DNA of 51,292 nt from Comamonadaceae bacterium (GCA_947373105.1 CANBWK010000011.1:1-51292); one strand, 5' to 3'; positions 1-9,778 are shown, numbered from the stretch's first letter. Notes: a model not told the origin generated them from the sequence alone. A program made the numbers and translations.

Positions 1-371
1 TCATCGGCTTGCCAATGGGCGTTCATCGCCACAGCGATCGCTCCGATCGATGTCACCGCCGTAAAGGCCAGCACCCACTCCGGGTAGTTGCGCATCGCGA
101 TGGCGACCCGGTCGCCTTTGATGACGCCGCAATCGTGCACCAAAACGTGGCCGATGCGTGAGGCGGCTTCCCAAGCCTCGAGAAAGCTCCAGTGTTCGTC
201 CTGGTAACTCAGAAAAGGCATGGGCGAGGCTGTGGATTCGAACAACTCCCGCAGCGATTGAGGAGAGTTACGGAAGACCCGCAGTGCACGCCCTTGGATC
301 ACTTCATCTACCAACTCATAGGGTTGCCCGGGGCCGGTGAATGCTGCTATGGCCTGCTGTCGTGTCGTCAT
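1..371 (-). CDS. AMP-dependent acyl-CoA synthetase/ligase, N-terminal part (runs off the window)
   Basis: The reading frame starts with ATG at 369-371 and stays open to the left edge, giving 123 residues that begin MTTRQQAIAAFTGPGQPYEL. It continues through GDRVAIAMRNYPEWVLAF and AVAMNAHWQADE, the usual N-terminal Rossmann-like segment of ANL-superfamily acyl-CoA ligases. These enzymes adenylate a carboxylic acid and transfer it to CoA. The adenylation loop and C-terminal lysine lie outside the window, so the substrate cannot be judged. It begins 18 bp beyond the enoyl-CoA hydratase stop on the same strand, so it is probably the distal gene of that operon and would feed CoA thioesters to the dehydrogenase and hydratase. 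Family assignment is firm. Confidence 0.85.
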   Translation of the reverse strand, partial: MTTRQQAIAAFTGPGQPYELVDEVIQGRALRVFRNSPQSLRELFESTASPMPFLSYQDEHWSFLEAWEAASRIGHVLVHDCGVIKGDRVAIAMRNYPEWVLAFTAVTSIGAIAVAMNAHWQAD

Positions 372-389
372 GTTTTTCCGCCAGTTGAC

Positions 390-1217
390 TTAACGACCTT
401 TAAAGACGGGCTCGCGCTTGGCGACAAAGGCCTGGGTAGCCTCGCGGTGGTCCTCAGTCTGTCCGCAGTGGATGTGATGGGTGGCCTCCAGGTCGAGGCA
501 ATCATCGACTTCACCCGCCATCGCGCGATTGAGGTTTTCTTTCATGTAACGGTAAGCCACAGTCGGGCCGTTGGCTATACGCAAAGCAATTTCGCGTGCC
601 TTGGTCATGAGTTCTTCGGGTTCGCAGACCCAGTTGGTCAAGCCCAGTCGGAGGGCTTCGTCGGCCGATACCCGATCAGACAGGTAGTACATTTCGCGAG
701 CCTTGGCTGAACCGACGAGCTGGGTCAGGAAGTAGGTGCCGCCGTAGTCCCCCGAGAACCCCACGCGTGCAAAAGCCGTCGTCATGATCGCGTTACGGGC
801 CATCACGCGCATGTCGCAAGCCAGCGCAAGCGATAAGCCTGCGCCTGCCGCTGCACCGGGCAGCGCAGCAATCGTTGGCTTTGGCATCTTGAACAGCTTG
901 CCCGCAGTCGCACGCTGGTTTAAGCGTTGGCGTGCGATGGCTTCGTCAATGGTCTGCGCACCCACAGTGCCATCACCCGAAGCGGCCATGCCTTTGACAT
1001 CACCGCCAGCACAAAAGCCTTTGCCCGCACCGGTCAACACCAGACATTTGACAGCCGGGTTGAACTCGGCATCGGCAAGTTGCTCTTGCAAGGCTTTGTT
1101 CATGGCTTTGGACATGGCATTGCGCGCCTCGGGACGGTTGAGCATCAGTGTCAGTACGCCCTCGTCAAGCGTCGCGATCAGGTCTGAGGTGCCAGTGTCT
1201 AGGCTTTGTACTGTCAT
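390..1217 (-). CDS. Enoyl-CoA hydratase/isomerase (crotonase) family protein
   Basis: This 275-residue protein has the crotonase fold signatures GKGFCAGGDVKGM (oxyanion-hole loop) and AGAGLSLALACDMRV. The position of the first hydratase glutamate is Ser in GLSLALACD. The second region reads GFSGDYGGTYFL, with Asp before the GG, as in PaaG-type isomerases rather than classical hydratases with two glutamates. So a CoA-thioester isomerase or other crotonase reaction is as likely as hydration. A GGAGT ribosome site precedes the start. It lies between the acyl-CoA dehydrogenase and the acyl-CoA ligase on the same strand, consistent with a beta-oxidation-like route. Family is certain; exact reaction is not. 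Confidence 0.88.
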   Translation of the reverse strand: MTVQSLDTGTSDLIATLDEGVLTLMLNRPEARNAMSKAMNKALQEQLADAEFNPAVKCLVLTGAGKGFCAGGDVKGMAASGDGTVGAQTIDEAIARQRLNQRATAGKLFKMPKPTIAALPGAAAGAGLSLALACDMRVMARNAIMTTAFARVGFSGDYGGTYFLTQLVGSAKAREMYYLSDRVSADEALRLGLTNWVCEPEELMTKAREIALRIANGPTVAYRYMKENLNRAMAGEVDDCLDLEATHHIHCGQTEDHREATQAFVAKREPVFKGR

Positions 1218-1262
1218 GTGTGTTTACTCCAGTGGGGTTGTCGGGCAAGCGGACCTGCTTGT

Positions 1263-2591
1263 TCAGCTGCGCCAGACCATCGTCGAGCTCATGTCATCAA
1301 CAGCAGATTCGGTCGCACGGATCTCGTGGCGACCCACCACCAAGTGGTGAACTTCGTCCGGGCCATCGGCCAGACGCAACGTGCGCTGCGAGGCGTACAT
1401 CTTGGCCAGCGGGGTCTTTTGCGAAACACCCAATGCTCCGTAAATTTGGATGGCCTGGTCGATGATCTCGCAGACACGCTGAGGCACCATGGCTTTGACC
1501 ATGTGGACCCAAATCCTTGCTTCGCGGTTGCCCAAGACATCCATCGCTTTGGCGGCCTTGAGCACCATCATGCGCATCGCTTCGATGTCAATACGGGCAC
1601 GGGAAATGATTTCGACATTACCGCCCAGCCAGACCAGCTGCTTGCCGAAGGCTTCACGCGAAACACCGCGCTTGACCAGCAGTTCAAGGGCTTTCTCGGC
1701 TTGGCCGATAGAGCGCATACAGTGGTGGATACGACCTGGTCCGAGGCGAAGTTGAGAAATTTCGAAGCCACGGCCTTCGCCAAGCAGCATGTTGTCCTTG
1801 GGGACGCGAACGTTGTCGAAAACGATGTGCATGTGGCCGTGTGGTGCATGGTCTTCTGAGAATACATGCATCGGCCCAACGATATTGACGCCCGGGGTGT
1901 CCTTGGGGATCAGGATCATGGACTGCTGCTGATGTGGCGCTGCGTTGGGGCTTGAGCGAACCATTGTGATCAGAATTTTGCAGCGCGGACTGCCTGCGCC
2001 AGAGATGTAGTGCTTTTCGCCATTGATGACCCATTCGTCACCTTCGAGCACAGCACTGGTTGCAACGTTTTTTGCATCGGAGGATGCGTAGTCGACCTCT
2101 GTCATCGCGTAGGCGGAGCGAATTTCACCATCCAGCAGGGGTTTTAGCCATTTCTCTTTTTGCGCTGGGGTACCCACGCGCTCGAGCACTTCCATGTTGC
2201 CGGTGTCCGGTGCTGAGCAGTTCATGCACTCGGAGGCCATCGGACTCTTGCCCAATTCAGCTGCGATGTAAGCGTAGTCCAAGTTGGACAGGCCCTCTCC
2301 GGTTTTGGAGTCGGGCAGGAAGAAGTTCCAAAGGCCTTCTTTTTTGGCCTGATTTTTTGCGCCGTTCAGCAGGTCGAGCTGGCCAGGGGCGTATTCCCAG
2401 CGATCGGCACCGGTTCGGCCTTCGCCCAGTGCGTTGTACTTTTCCGCCATCGGGTTGACGGTCTCGACTATGAAACGTTTGACATGTTCATACAGCGGAC
2501 GGGCTTTCTCAGACATGCGCAGATCGTTGAGCGGATCGCTGGGGTCCAAAGAGAACGCCGAGGCGGTGGGGTTGGCAGTTGCTTGGGTCAT
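1263..2591 (-). CDS. Acyl-CoA dehydrogenase family protein
   Basis: The 442-residue protein would oxidise an acyl-CoA to the 2-enoyl-CoA with FAD, passing electrons to ETF. Family features are the middle-domain stretch YAMTEVDYASSDAKN followed by GDEWVINGEKHYISGA, the helical C-terminal domain with REAFGKQL, and the FAD/substrate motif LADGPDEVHH near the C-terminus. The N-terminus (SEKARPLYEHVKRFI) and overall length fit the somewhat longer acyl-CoA dehydrogenases related to the ACAD10/11 group. It is followed 45 bp later by the crotonase gene and preceded, after 78 bp, by the CoxE-like gene. All are on the minus strand, suggesting one transcript. Confidence 0.92.
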   Translation of the reverse strand: MTQATANPTASAFSLDPSDPLNDLRMSEKARPLYEHVKRFIVETVNPMAEKYNALGEGRTGADRWEYAPGQLDLLNGAKNQAKKEGLWNFFLPDSKTGEGLSNLDYAYIAAELGKSPMASECMNCSAPDTGNMEVLERVGTPAQKEKWLKPLLDGEIRSAYAMTEVDYASSDAKNVATSAVLEGDEWVINGEKHYISGAGSPRCKILITMVRSSPNAAPHQQQSMILIPKDTPGVNIVGPMHVFSEDHAPHGHMHIVFDNVRVPKDNMLLGEGRGFEISQLRLGPGRIHHCMRSIGQAEKALELLVKRGVSREAFGKQLVWLGGNVEIISRARIDIEAMRMMVLKAAKAMDVLGNREARIWVHMVKAMVPQRVCEIIDQAIQIYGALGVSQKTPLAKMYASQRTLRLADGPDEVHHLVVGRHEIRATESAVDDMSSTMVWRS

Positions 2592-2669
2592 AGGGAGATT
2601 CCTCAGGTTAGGATATTGATGTTAGATGAAGATGAAAGATAAAGGCGCGACTGTTATCTCTAACGTGAC

Positions 2670-4010
2670 TCAGGCATAGGCCTGTAAGGCTTCGTCAATC
2701 GCGCGTTCAAGGTCACTCGCGCTCGCGCAGTGGGTCACATGCGTACACAGTGGTCGGTACTGGAGCATGCAACTGTCCCCGCTACCCCAGCGGACCGGCG
2801 GCTCATTACACAGCCAGACTACCCGCTTGGCGCGCTCAGTGAGTTCTGCAAAGATGTCCAATCGGGGGTTTGTTTGGTTTGATCGCCCATCGCCCAGCAC
2901 CAGCACCGTGGTGCTTCTATCAATGCAGTCCCAATGCTGATTGCGCAGGTCAACCCAAGCTTGACCGTAGTCGGTCGCACCGCCACCAACCTCACGCAGT
3001 ATCAACTCCATTGCATCCTCGAAAGGCATGGTCTCAAGGGGCGCTGCCACGTCTTGTAATCTGTGCGAAAACCCGAAGCTGCGCAGATCGGTGACCGATC
3101 CATGAAGTGCATACAAAAACAACAGCAAGAAGCGAACATGGGCGGCGACGGAACCCGAAACGTCACAGACTACGACCAGTCGAGGTTTGTCGCGTCTTTT
3201 GTGTTTGAAGCTCAGGTTAACGGGCACACCATCATGGCCCGCATTGGCCCGCAGCGTGCGTCTGAAGTCGAGTTGGCCATGCAATCGGATGCGACGCCTC
3301 TGGGAGTGTTTGGCGGACAGACGCTTGGCCATGCGCGTGACTGCGATTTTCATGCGCTCAATGTCTGGAGGACCCATCCGGCCCATTGGTCGCCTGACAG
3401 CGACCTCGGTCATGAAATTTTCCGTGGCCGGTTTACCGAAAAGTTCAAAGCGCTGCTCGACCAGTGCACGGGCCTGGCGTTGCAACAGGTCACGTGCGGA
3501 GTCCAGTATTTTTGCTTCAGCTTGCGCTTTAGCTGAAGTCTCACTCAAAAGTTCAAGCAATCGCGCCTCTAAAGGCGCTATGCCGAGTTCATCCAGTATT
3601 TGGCGCACAAAGAAAGTGGCTTGTGACGAGAAACGGATCTCATCAACACCAGCTCGGGCCGCTGCGTGTCTGAGTGCCGTATCGAGTGCATCCCGGCCCT
3701 TTCGTCCAATGGTCAAGTCCAGCAAAGTATCGATTTGCGGGTCTTCAGTGCGCTCGCTGCCAAATGCCTCTGACTGTGCTTCTTCATTTAAGGGAAGCGG
3801 GAGACTGTAGTAAAGGTCGAAAATCCGGTCGTGCATGGATTTTTCTTCGGCTGACTTCGCCAGCACGACGCCTAAAGTGGCTTTTAGGCTGGCTCGGTCA
3901 TCAAAACCGACCAACGCCATCGCGCGTGCTGCATCAATGGTCTCAGCGGTGGAGGCTTGCACCCCCGCAAGCCGTAATGCGCGGACAAATCCTGCCAGAC
4001 TGCCGTCCAT
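2670..4010 (-). CDS. CoxE-like von Willebrand factor type A domain protein
   Basis: This is a 446-residue soluble protein. The first 270 or so residues are helical and charged, and a VWA domain follows with the metal-ion-dependent adhesion motif DVSGS at residues 283-287 and the later strand TVLVLGDGRSN. This architecture is that of CoxE, which acts with the MoxR-type ATPase CoxD in maturation of the molybdenum active site of CO dehydrogenase and related hydroxylases; other VWA/MoxR pairs serve other metalloenzymes. The start ATG shares one base with the stop of the upstream ATPase gene (TAATG), so the pair is translationally coupled. The client may be the Mo-hydroxylase at 26566-30215, which has no maturation genes beside it (inference). 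Confidence 0.85.
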   Translation of the reverse strand: MDGSLAGFVRALRLAGVQASTAETIDAARAMALVGFDDRASLKATLGVVLAKSAEEKSMHDRIFDLYYSLPLPLNEEAQSEAFGSERTEDPQIDTLLDLTIGRKGRDALDTALRHAAARAGVDEIRFSSQATFFVRQILDELGIAPLEARLLELLSETSAKAQAEAKILDSARDLLQRQARALVEQRFELFGKPATENFMTEVAVRRPMGRMGPPDIERMKIAVTRMAKRLSAKHSQRRRIRLHGQLDFRRTLRANAGHDGVPVNLSFKHKRRDKPRLVVVCDVSGSVAAHVRFLLLFLYALHGSVTDLRSFGFSHRLQDVAAPLETMPFEDAMELILREVGGGATDYGQAWVDLRNQHWDCIDRSTTVLVLGDGRSNQTNPRLDIFAELTERAKRVVWLCNEPPVRWGSGDSCMLQYRPLCTHVTHCASASDLERAIDEALQAYA

Positions 4011-4969
4011 TAGTTAGACCCGACCGACTGATCAACCGCAGCTTGTGTCAGCAGGGCAAGCCGGCCTTGCATTTCCTGGATGTCGCTCTCGCGTTTGAGC
4101 AGCACGTTGAGCGTGTCGCGCACTAGGCTCTCATCAAGCAACGGGGCGTGTAGCAACAGCAGCGTGCGTGCCCAGTCCACCGACTCAGCGATAGATGGCG
4201 GTTTGCGGATGTTCTCGTCTCGCAGAGACTGTACAAATGAAACCAACTGTCTGAGCAGCAGTTCGGCAATGTCGGGCACCCTTGCACGAAGAACCTGACG
4301 CTCAAGCTCGGCGCCAGGAAAGCCGATATGCAGGTGCAAACAACGCCGCTTGAGCGCATCGCCGAGTTCGCGGGTGTTATTTGAAGTCAGCACGACCAGA
4401 GGCGGCACTTGGGCCCGAATGGTGCCGATCTCCGGAATTGTCACTTGATAGTCAGCCAGCACTTCGAGGAGCAAGGCCTCAAAGGACTCTTCGGACTTGT
4501 CGACTTCGTCAATCAACAAAACGCTTCCCCCGGGCTGCTCCATGGCCTGAAGCAGCGGGCGTGGTTCGAGGAAATCACGTGAGAAGAACAGATCCTGAAA
4601 GCCGGCAAGCTTACCGAAAGCACTTTGCAAACTGTCAGCCTTGTCGACCAAATGGCCGATCTTCTCCTTCAGAATCTGCGTGTAGAGCAGTTGCTTGCCG
4701 TACTTCCATTCGTACAGAGCTTTGCTGTCATCCAGCCCCTCATAGCACTGAAGTCGCAAGAGAGCAAAACCAAGCGCTTTGGCGACTGAGACTGCCAGGT
4801 CTGTTTTTCCAACACCTGCTGGTCCTTCGATCAGTACCGGCTTGCGCAGGTGGTGCGCCAGGTAGAGTGCTGTGGAAATCTGCCGCGTGGAGATGTAGCC
4901 CACGCTTGCCAGGGCGGCTGTGATGGCCTCTATTGATGCGAGGCCGGGTGTATTGCTGGCGTGTTTCAT
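4010..4969 (-). CDS. MoxR/CoxD-family AAA+ ATPase
   Basis: The 319-residue protein has a Walker A motif GPAGVGKT at residues 49-56, Walker B LLIDEVD at 151-157 and a sensor-1 strand ending LTSNN at 194-198, all typical of MoxR-family AAA+ chaperone ATPases. CoxD of this family remodels the CO dehydrogenase precursor so that its Mo centre can be completed. The gene is first in the minus-strand run and is coupled to the CoxE-like gene by a one-base stop/start overlap. The upstream space (4970-5513) should hold the operon promoter. Assignment to MoxR/CoxD is strong; the client protein is unknown. Confidence 0.88.
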   Translation of the reverse strand: MKHASNTPGLASIEAITAALASVGYISTRQISTALYLAHHLRKPVLIEGPAGVGKTDLAVSVAKALGFALLRLQCYEGLDDSKALYEWKYGKQLLYTQILKEKIGHLVDKADSLQSAFGKLAGFQDLFFSRDFLEPRPLLQAMEQPGGSVLLIDEVDKSEESFEALLLEVLADYQVTIPEIGTIRAQVPPLVVLTSNNTRELGDALKRRCLHLHIGFPGAELERQVLRARVPDIAELLLRQLVSFVQSLRDENIRKPPSIAESVDWARTLLLLHAPLLDESLVRDTLNVLLKRESDIQEMQGRLALLTQAAVDQSVGSN

Positions 4970-5513
4970 GCGATGTCACCACAGAGCTTGAATGACGTGC
5001 TCATTGAGACGGTCCCTGATTCAAAATTCATATGGAAAGTATGGTTCACGTTGCTTTCTCATGCAACACCGAGCCATGTTGTCGTTGTAAGGGTTTTCCG
5101 CAGTCAAGAAAATTGATTGGGAAAGGATAAGCTTGCCCTCAAGCCATGAAACAAGGAATTCTTTGGAAGTTTATTGAACTAAAAGATGCCCGTGGTTCAT
5201 GGCCTCAATTAAGCATGCCCTGCGTAACAGGTTAAATGCAATAGTAGGGGAAATGTGTTGCCCAAGTGACTCAAGTTGCTAGCGCCCATCTATAGCATCC
5301 TTTGAATTCAGTACGAGACTTTTTGTCTTGGTTCAGTTTCGACTCGAAGAGAAAAACGTGACTTGGATGCGCTATTCCAATTTGACTTTTCTGAAATCAG
5401 AGCCTTGTCTGTTGTATTGGTTAATCGCCCCTCCACTTCGTTCTTAGGGTCGCAAGAGGCTTCACAATGACCAAATGGAGCCGCAGTGGGCAATCAAATA
5501 CTTGGGAGTGTTC
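4970..5513. other. Intergenic region between divergent coxD-like and gamma-glutamyltransferase genes
   Basis: This 0.54-kb stretch separates divergent genes and must carry at least two promoters. I see no convincing protein gene. The 29-codon frame at 5146-5235 and a 61-codon minus frame at 5308-5493 lack family features. A short perfect palindrome TTCGA-C-TCGAA lies at 5338-5348 and could be a regulator site, but there is no second copy nearby. No tRNA or clear terminator was seen. Confidence 0.4.
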
Positions 5514-7088
5514 ATGAACGATAACTTTTCAAATAGCCAAACAACTTCTAAGCAAGTTGTGTCAACAAAAGCGGGTGTGGTTTCTGCGCAGCATCGACGT
5601 GCAGCAGAGGTTGGCGCTGCGGTGCTGGAAGAGGGGGGTGATGCCGTTGATGCGGCGATAGCAACATCATTTGCTCTAGGTGTTGTCGAGCCTTGGATGA
5701 GTGGCCCTGCCGCGGGTGGTGCCATGGTGATTTGGCGCGCTAAAGAAGCGAAAGCCAAGGTGATTAATTTCGGTTGTCGTTCACCGCGCGAGTTGAATCC
5801 CGATAACTATCCCTTGATGGGTAATGGAAAATTATCTGATCTTTTTCCTTGGCCATCTGTCTTAGATGATCGAAACATCATGGGTGCGACTTCAGTTGCC
5901 GTACCCGGAGTCGTAGCAGGGATGGATTTAGCCCATCAAAAATTTGGCCGAATGTCGTGGAAAAATTTGGTGATGCCTGCCGCAAAACTTGCTGAAACTG
6001 GATTGTTGGTAGATTGGTATACAACATTGCTTACCGCAGCAAATGCGCAATTATTGTCGCGAGATGTTGATACTGCTTCTTTGTTTTTAGAGGATGGTCA
6101 CTGGCCTATTGCAGGTGATTGGACCTCTACCAACGAACGTCATTTGAATCAAAAAACCTTTGCAAAAACACTGACACACATAGCGGAAGGTGGGGCTAAA
6201 GAGTTTTATTTTGGTGAAATTGCAAAAGCGCTGGTTCAGGATGTGCGCGACAAAGGTGGTTGCTTGAGTCTTGACGATCTTGCCAATTACAGTGCCGAGT
6301 GGGTCGATCCTCTTGTTATTAACTACCGATCAGGGCGTATTTTTGCAACGCCAGGACTGACTGGAGGACCCACTTTAGCAAAAGCCCTAGAGCTTCTTGA
6401 AAATCAATACAAACCATCAGATGGGCTGCCCAATGCGGATACGTATGTTGGATTTGCAAGAGCACTCGATGCCGCATTTAAATTAAGACTCAACGAAATG
6501 GGAGATCACGAATCCCCTAAGGCGCCAGGCTGCACGACACACTTTAGTGTGGTCGACCGACAGGGCAATATGTGCTCTGTAACCCAAACGCTTTTGTCCA
6601 TCTTTGGATCCAGAGTTGTTTCGCCTGGAACTGGATTGCTGTTAAACAACGGCATCATGTGGTTTGATCCTGAACCTGGAAAAGCAAACTCTCTGGCACC
6701 AAATAAGCGTTGTTTAGCGAACTACGCCCCCGTTATTGGAGAGGACACACAGGGAAGACGCTTTGCGATTGGAGCCTCGGGCGGGCGAAAAATATTGGGC
6801 ACAGTTATGCAGCTGTCCTCCTTCATGATGGACCATGCTCTGACGTTGTCTCAAGCCTTTCATCAGCCGAGACTTGATGTGAGTGGGGCTTCAAGAATCA
6901 TTGCTGATAAGGAGTTGCCTCATGACATCTTGGTGGCTTTGCAAGGAGTCCTTCCCGTCGTTCCAGCGCGGCGGACGGCGTATCCCTATTCATTTGCATG
7001 TCCTTCGGGTGTCATGCGCGATGGCGATATGAATATGGGTTGTTCAGAAATCATGTCGCCCTACGCTGATACGGTGAGTGGCGGTTGA
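5514..7088 (+). CDS. Gamma-glutamyltransferase (GGT) family protein, apparently cytoplasmic
   Basis: This is an Ntn-hydrolase of the GGT family, about 524 residues from the chosen start. It shows the N-terminal family signature GDAVDAAIATSFALGVVEP, and TTHFSVVD with the putative catalytic and autoprocessing threonine at about residue 341. GASGGRK follows in the small subunit. I chose ATG 5514 because GGGAG lies five bases upstream; an in-frame ATG at 5475 has no good ribosome site. There is no signal peptide, unlike classic periplasmic GGT, so an intracellular amide/peptide hydrolase or acylase role is more likely than glutathione salvage. It stands alone on plus, convergent with the broken CoA ligase gene. 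Confidence 0.88.
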   Translation: MNDNFSNSQTTSKQVVSTKAGVVSAQHRRAAEVGAAVLEEGGDAVDAAIATSFALGVVEPWMSGPAAGGAMVIWRAKEAKAKVINFGCRSPRELNPDNYPLMGNGKLSDLFPWPSVLDDRNIMGATSVAVPGVVAGMDLAHQKFGRMSWKNLVMPAAKLAETGLLVDWYTTLLTAANAQLLSRDVDTASLFLEDGHWPIAGDWTSTNERHLNQKTFAKTLTHIAEGGAKEFYFGEIAKALVQDVRDKGGCLSLDDLANYSAEWVDPLVINYRSGRIFATPGLTGGPTLAKALELLENQYKPSDGLPNADTYVGFARALDAAFKLRLNEMGDHESPKAPGCTTHFSVVDRQGNMCSVTQTLLSIFGSRVVSPGTGLLLNNGIMWFDPEPGKANSLAPNKRCLANYAPVIGEDTQGRRFAIGASGGRKILGTVMQLSSFMMDHALTLSQAFHQPRLDVSGASRIIADKELPHDILVALQGVLPVVPARRTAYPYSFACPSGVMRDGDMNMGCSEIMSPYADTVSGG

Positions 7089-7232
7089 TTATTGCTTTTG
7101 ATTACTCTGTTGAGACAACCAATCTCAAATCCAAGACCCCGAATGCGGCTTCATTTTTTTCAATCCCAAGACTACATGCGTATTGGTCCTTAAGCATGCG
7201 TGTGTCCCCTGTATAACTTGAATGCCTGATTA

Positions 7233-8789
7233 TTAAACACGCCGCTGCTGGCCAACCCAGAAGCGCTCGCGGATCTCGCGCTTAAGCACCTTTCCAACCG
7301 AACTGCGTGGCAAGCTGTCCCAAACCTCCATGCTCTTTGGTGCCTTCATGCCCCCCAGCCGTTCTCGGCAAAAGGACATGGCAGCCTCTTCATCCCATGG
7401 TGCGCCCGGCTTGAGCTCAATAATTGCCTTGACTGCCTCGCCCCATTTTTCATCGGGTACGCCAATGACGGCGCAATCGCTGACGGCCGGAAGCGACCAC
7501 AAGACCTGCTCTATTTCGCTCGGGGATATGTTGAAGCCACCGGAGATGATCAGATCTTTTAATCGATCAACGATGTAGACATAGCCGTCATCGTCACGGT
7601 AGCCCACTTCCCCGGTGTGCAGCCAGCAGAACTTGAGGGCTTCAGCGGTGGCTTCTTCTTTCTTGTAATAACCACGCATCACCAGATCGCCTTGTACTAC
7701 CACCTCACCTTTGATTCCTGCATCGAGCAGTTGGCCTGTCTCACCCATAATCCCCAGCCTTACGAAAGGGGAGGGTCGACCGCAACTGGCCAAGCGATGA
7801 CTTAACGACGGATTTGCCAGTATTTCCGCATGGTCTCGGCTCGTCATGCAAGTGCAAATGAATGGCGCTTCTGATTGACCATAACACAGCACCATCACAG
7901 GGCCGAACACATCCAAGGCTTCACGCAGCTTCTCGACAGACATGGGTGCGGCAGAGTAGACGAAATACTGAAGTGAACTGTAGTCAACAGTGCGCGCATA
8001 GGGATGCGAAAGTAACTTATAAATAACTGTTGGCGGTAGGAACAACTGCGTGACTTTGAATTTCTCTATGGCTTTCAACATGAGGCCCGGTTCAGCAGAA
8101 GGCATGATGATATTGACACCTCCATAGGCCATGGTGGCAAAGGTAACTGCACCTGACGCGTGGGACAGCGGCGTGGCAATCAAGTGAACTGGCCTTCCCA
8201 CGACAGGCATGGCTGCGAACCAGTTGGAAAACATCGTGAAATAGTTGCGGTGCGTCACAATTACGCCCTTGGGTAGTCCGGTTGTACCACCCGTGCCACG
8301 TATTGCCACCACATCTTTGGCTGTTGATGCGCTCCGCACGTGGCTTGCATCCTGCTTCTTGGCCCAGCTTTCCAAGTCTTCAATACCTTGAAGTGGACGA
8401 TCAATGCAGACGATACCGCGCAGGTCAGGCATGGCCTTGTACAGTTGCTCAATCTGGTCATCGAATGCACTGTGAATAAAAAGGAATTCGCAACCACCTT
8501 TAGCAAGAATATTGATATTTTCTTCAGACGAATTTCGTGCGTTCACTGGCAGCCAGACGCCCTTTGAGCGAACAATGCCTAAAACGGCAACAAATGTCAT
8601 TAAATGATGATTGGCAAGCACCCCAATTTGGCTGTTTAGAGTGATCCCAAAGGCATTCAAGCCGTTGGCGATACGTTATGAAAAATCATACACTTGGCCG
8701 TAGTTCAGAACACGTCCATCAGGCTCCATCAGACAGGGTGCATTAGCCCCATAGCCACATCCGCGGTCGAATATATCTATCAGTTGCAT
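7233..8789 (-). pseudogene. Acyl-CoA synthetase (ANL family) interrupted by an in-frame stop codon
   Basis: The frame from ATG 8787-8789 to the stop at 7233 encodes a full-length ANL acyl-CoA ligase. It has YGQVYDFS near the N-terminus, the phosphate-binding loop RGTGGTTGLPKGV, YGQSEAPF, TGEVGYRDDDGY and the C-terminal SSVGKVLKREIR with its catalytic lysine. However, codon 38 is TAA (forward 8676-8678) between DFS and RIANGLNAFG, where relatives normally have a residue such as Tyr. A TTG at 8660 could restart translation, but it would lose the first 43 residues and has no ribosome site. The downstream part is otherwise intact, so the loss looks recent, or the base is an assembly error. Confidence 0.85.
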
Positions 8790-8810
8790 GAGGGCAATTG
8801 CCTCTATTTT

Positions 8811-9778
8811 CTATTCGGCTTTGGCGCCACTGGCGCGGACAACTTGCAGCCACCGCTGGCGCTCGGCACCCAGGGTTGCGCTCCATTCTGAATGACCCGT
8901 GTATTTTGCTTCCATACCAATTGAGGTGGTGAAATCTTTGTAGCCTGTACCACGTGCTACGACAACAATGGCTTCGGAAAATTTTTGTACGATATGCAAT
9001 GGTGTTCCTGAGGGAGCAAAGAAAAAAGTGTTTGCCACATAGTCCTATCCCGGTACACCGGCTTCTGCGACAGTAGGTATTTCTGGGTAAGAACTTGAGC
9101 GACGGGTGCCACTGGCTGCTAGGATTCGCATTTTTCCGGCTTGAATGAGAGGCTGGGCAGTGGTAATCGCGGCAAAAGAGAAGTTCACTTCGCCAGTGGA
9201 TGTGCCCACTGCGGCTGGAACTTGTTCTTTGTATGGGACGTGCAGTAACTGTGCGCCAGTCAAGGTGGAAAGCATCGATCCGGCGAGCTGCCATTGCCGC
9301 CTGAGGCATACGCTACCTTACCGGGATTGACTTTTGCGAAATCTATCAACTCTTTGACGCTGTTAAAGGGCGAGTTGCTGGGAACAACGAGCATCAGTTG
9401 TACCGCCCCGACTTTTGCAACAGGTATGAAGCTCTTGATGGGATCGTATGGCAACTTGGCCACCATCGATTCGTTGGTAAAGTAGCCTGAGGAGGTGATC
9501 ATGAATGTGTAACCATCGGGCGCAGCACGTGCGGCCAGCTCAGTGCCTATGATGCCATTGGCACCGGCGCGGTGGTCCATGACCAAAGGCACTTTCCACT
9601 TTTCACTGATCTGACTGGCTATGTATCGGGCTGATCCATCAGTAGCTGTTCCAGGTGCATAAGGTTGGATCAGTGTGATCGCGCGGTCTGGCCAAGGTGT
9701 GTCTGCTGCAAAAACGTTACCTACTTGCAGTGAAGCCATCAGAACAATGCTAGCTACGTATGTCAATTTTTTTATCAT
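8811..9778 (-). pseudogene. Broken TctC/Bug-family tripartite tricarboxylate transporter binding protein
   Basis: A TctC-like protein can be read across three pieces. The first (9778 down to about 9283) has a signal peptide ending NVFA-ADTPWP and the family motifs LIQPYAPGTATDG, ELAARAAPDGYTF and PGKVAYASGGNGSS. A deletion at about 9282 then shifts the frame: the residues normally between NGSS and GSMLSTLTG are missing. The second piece runs from about 9281 to a TAG stop at 9045-9047 within GVPG-stop-DYVANTFFF. The third ends GAKAE at the stop 8811. Two independent lesions make this a pseudogene. It would have been upstream of, and 21 bp from, the broken CoA ligase. Confidence 0.9.

Noticed and set aside
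1206-1859. A 217-codon plus-strand open frame
   Set aside because: Antisense to the acyl-CoA dehydrogenase, whose motifs are clear; composition is typical of a shadow frame.
5146-5235. A 29-codon frame in the coxD/GGT intergenic region
   Set aside because: No ribosome site, no recognisable motif, and the length is expected by chance.
7233-8660. Treating the TTG at 8660 as the true start of the acyl-CoA ligase
   Set aside because: The same frame continues upstream past the stop with family-like sequence to an ATG at 8789, and TTG 8660 lacks a ribosome site, so a nonsense mutation explains it better.
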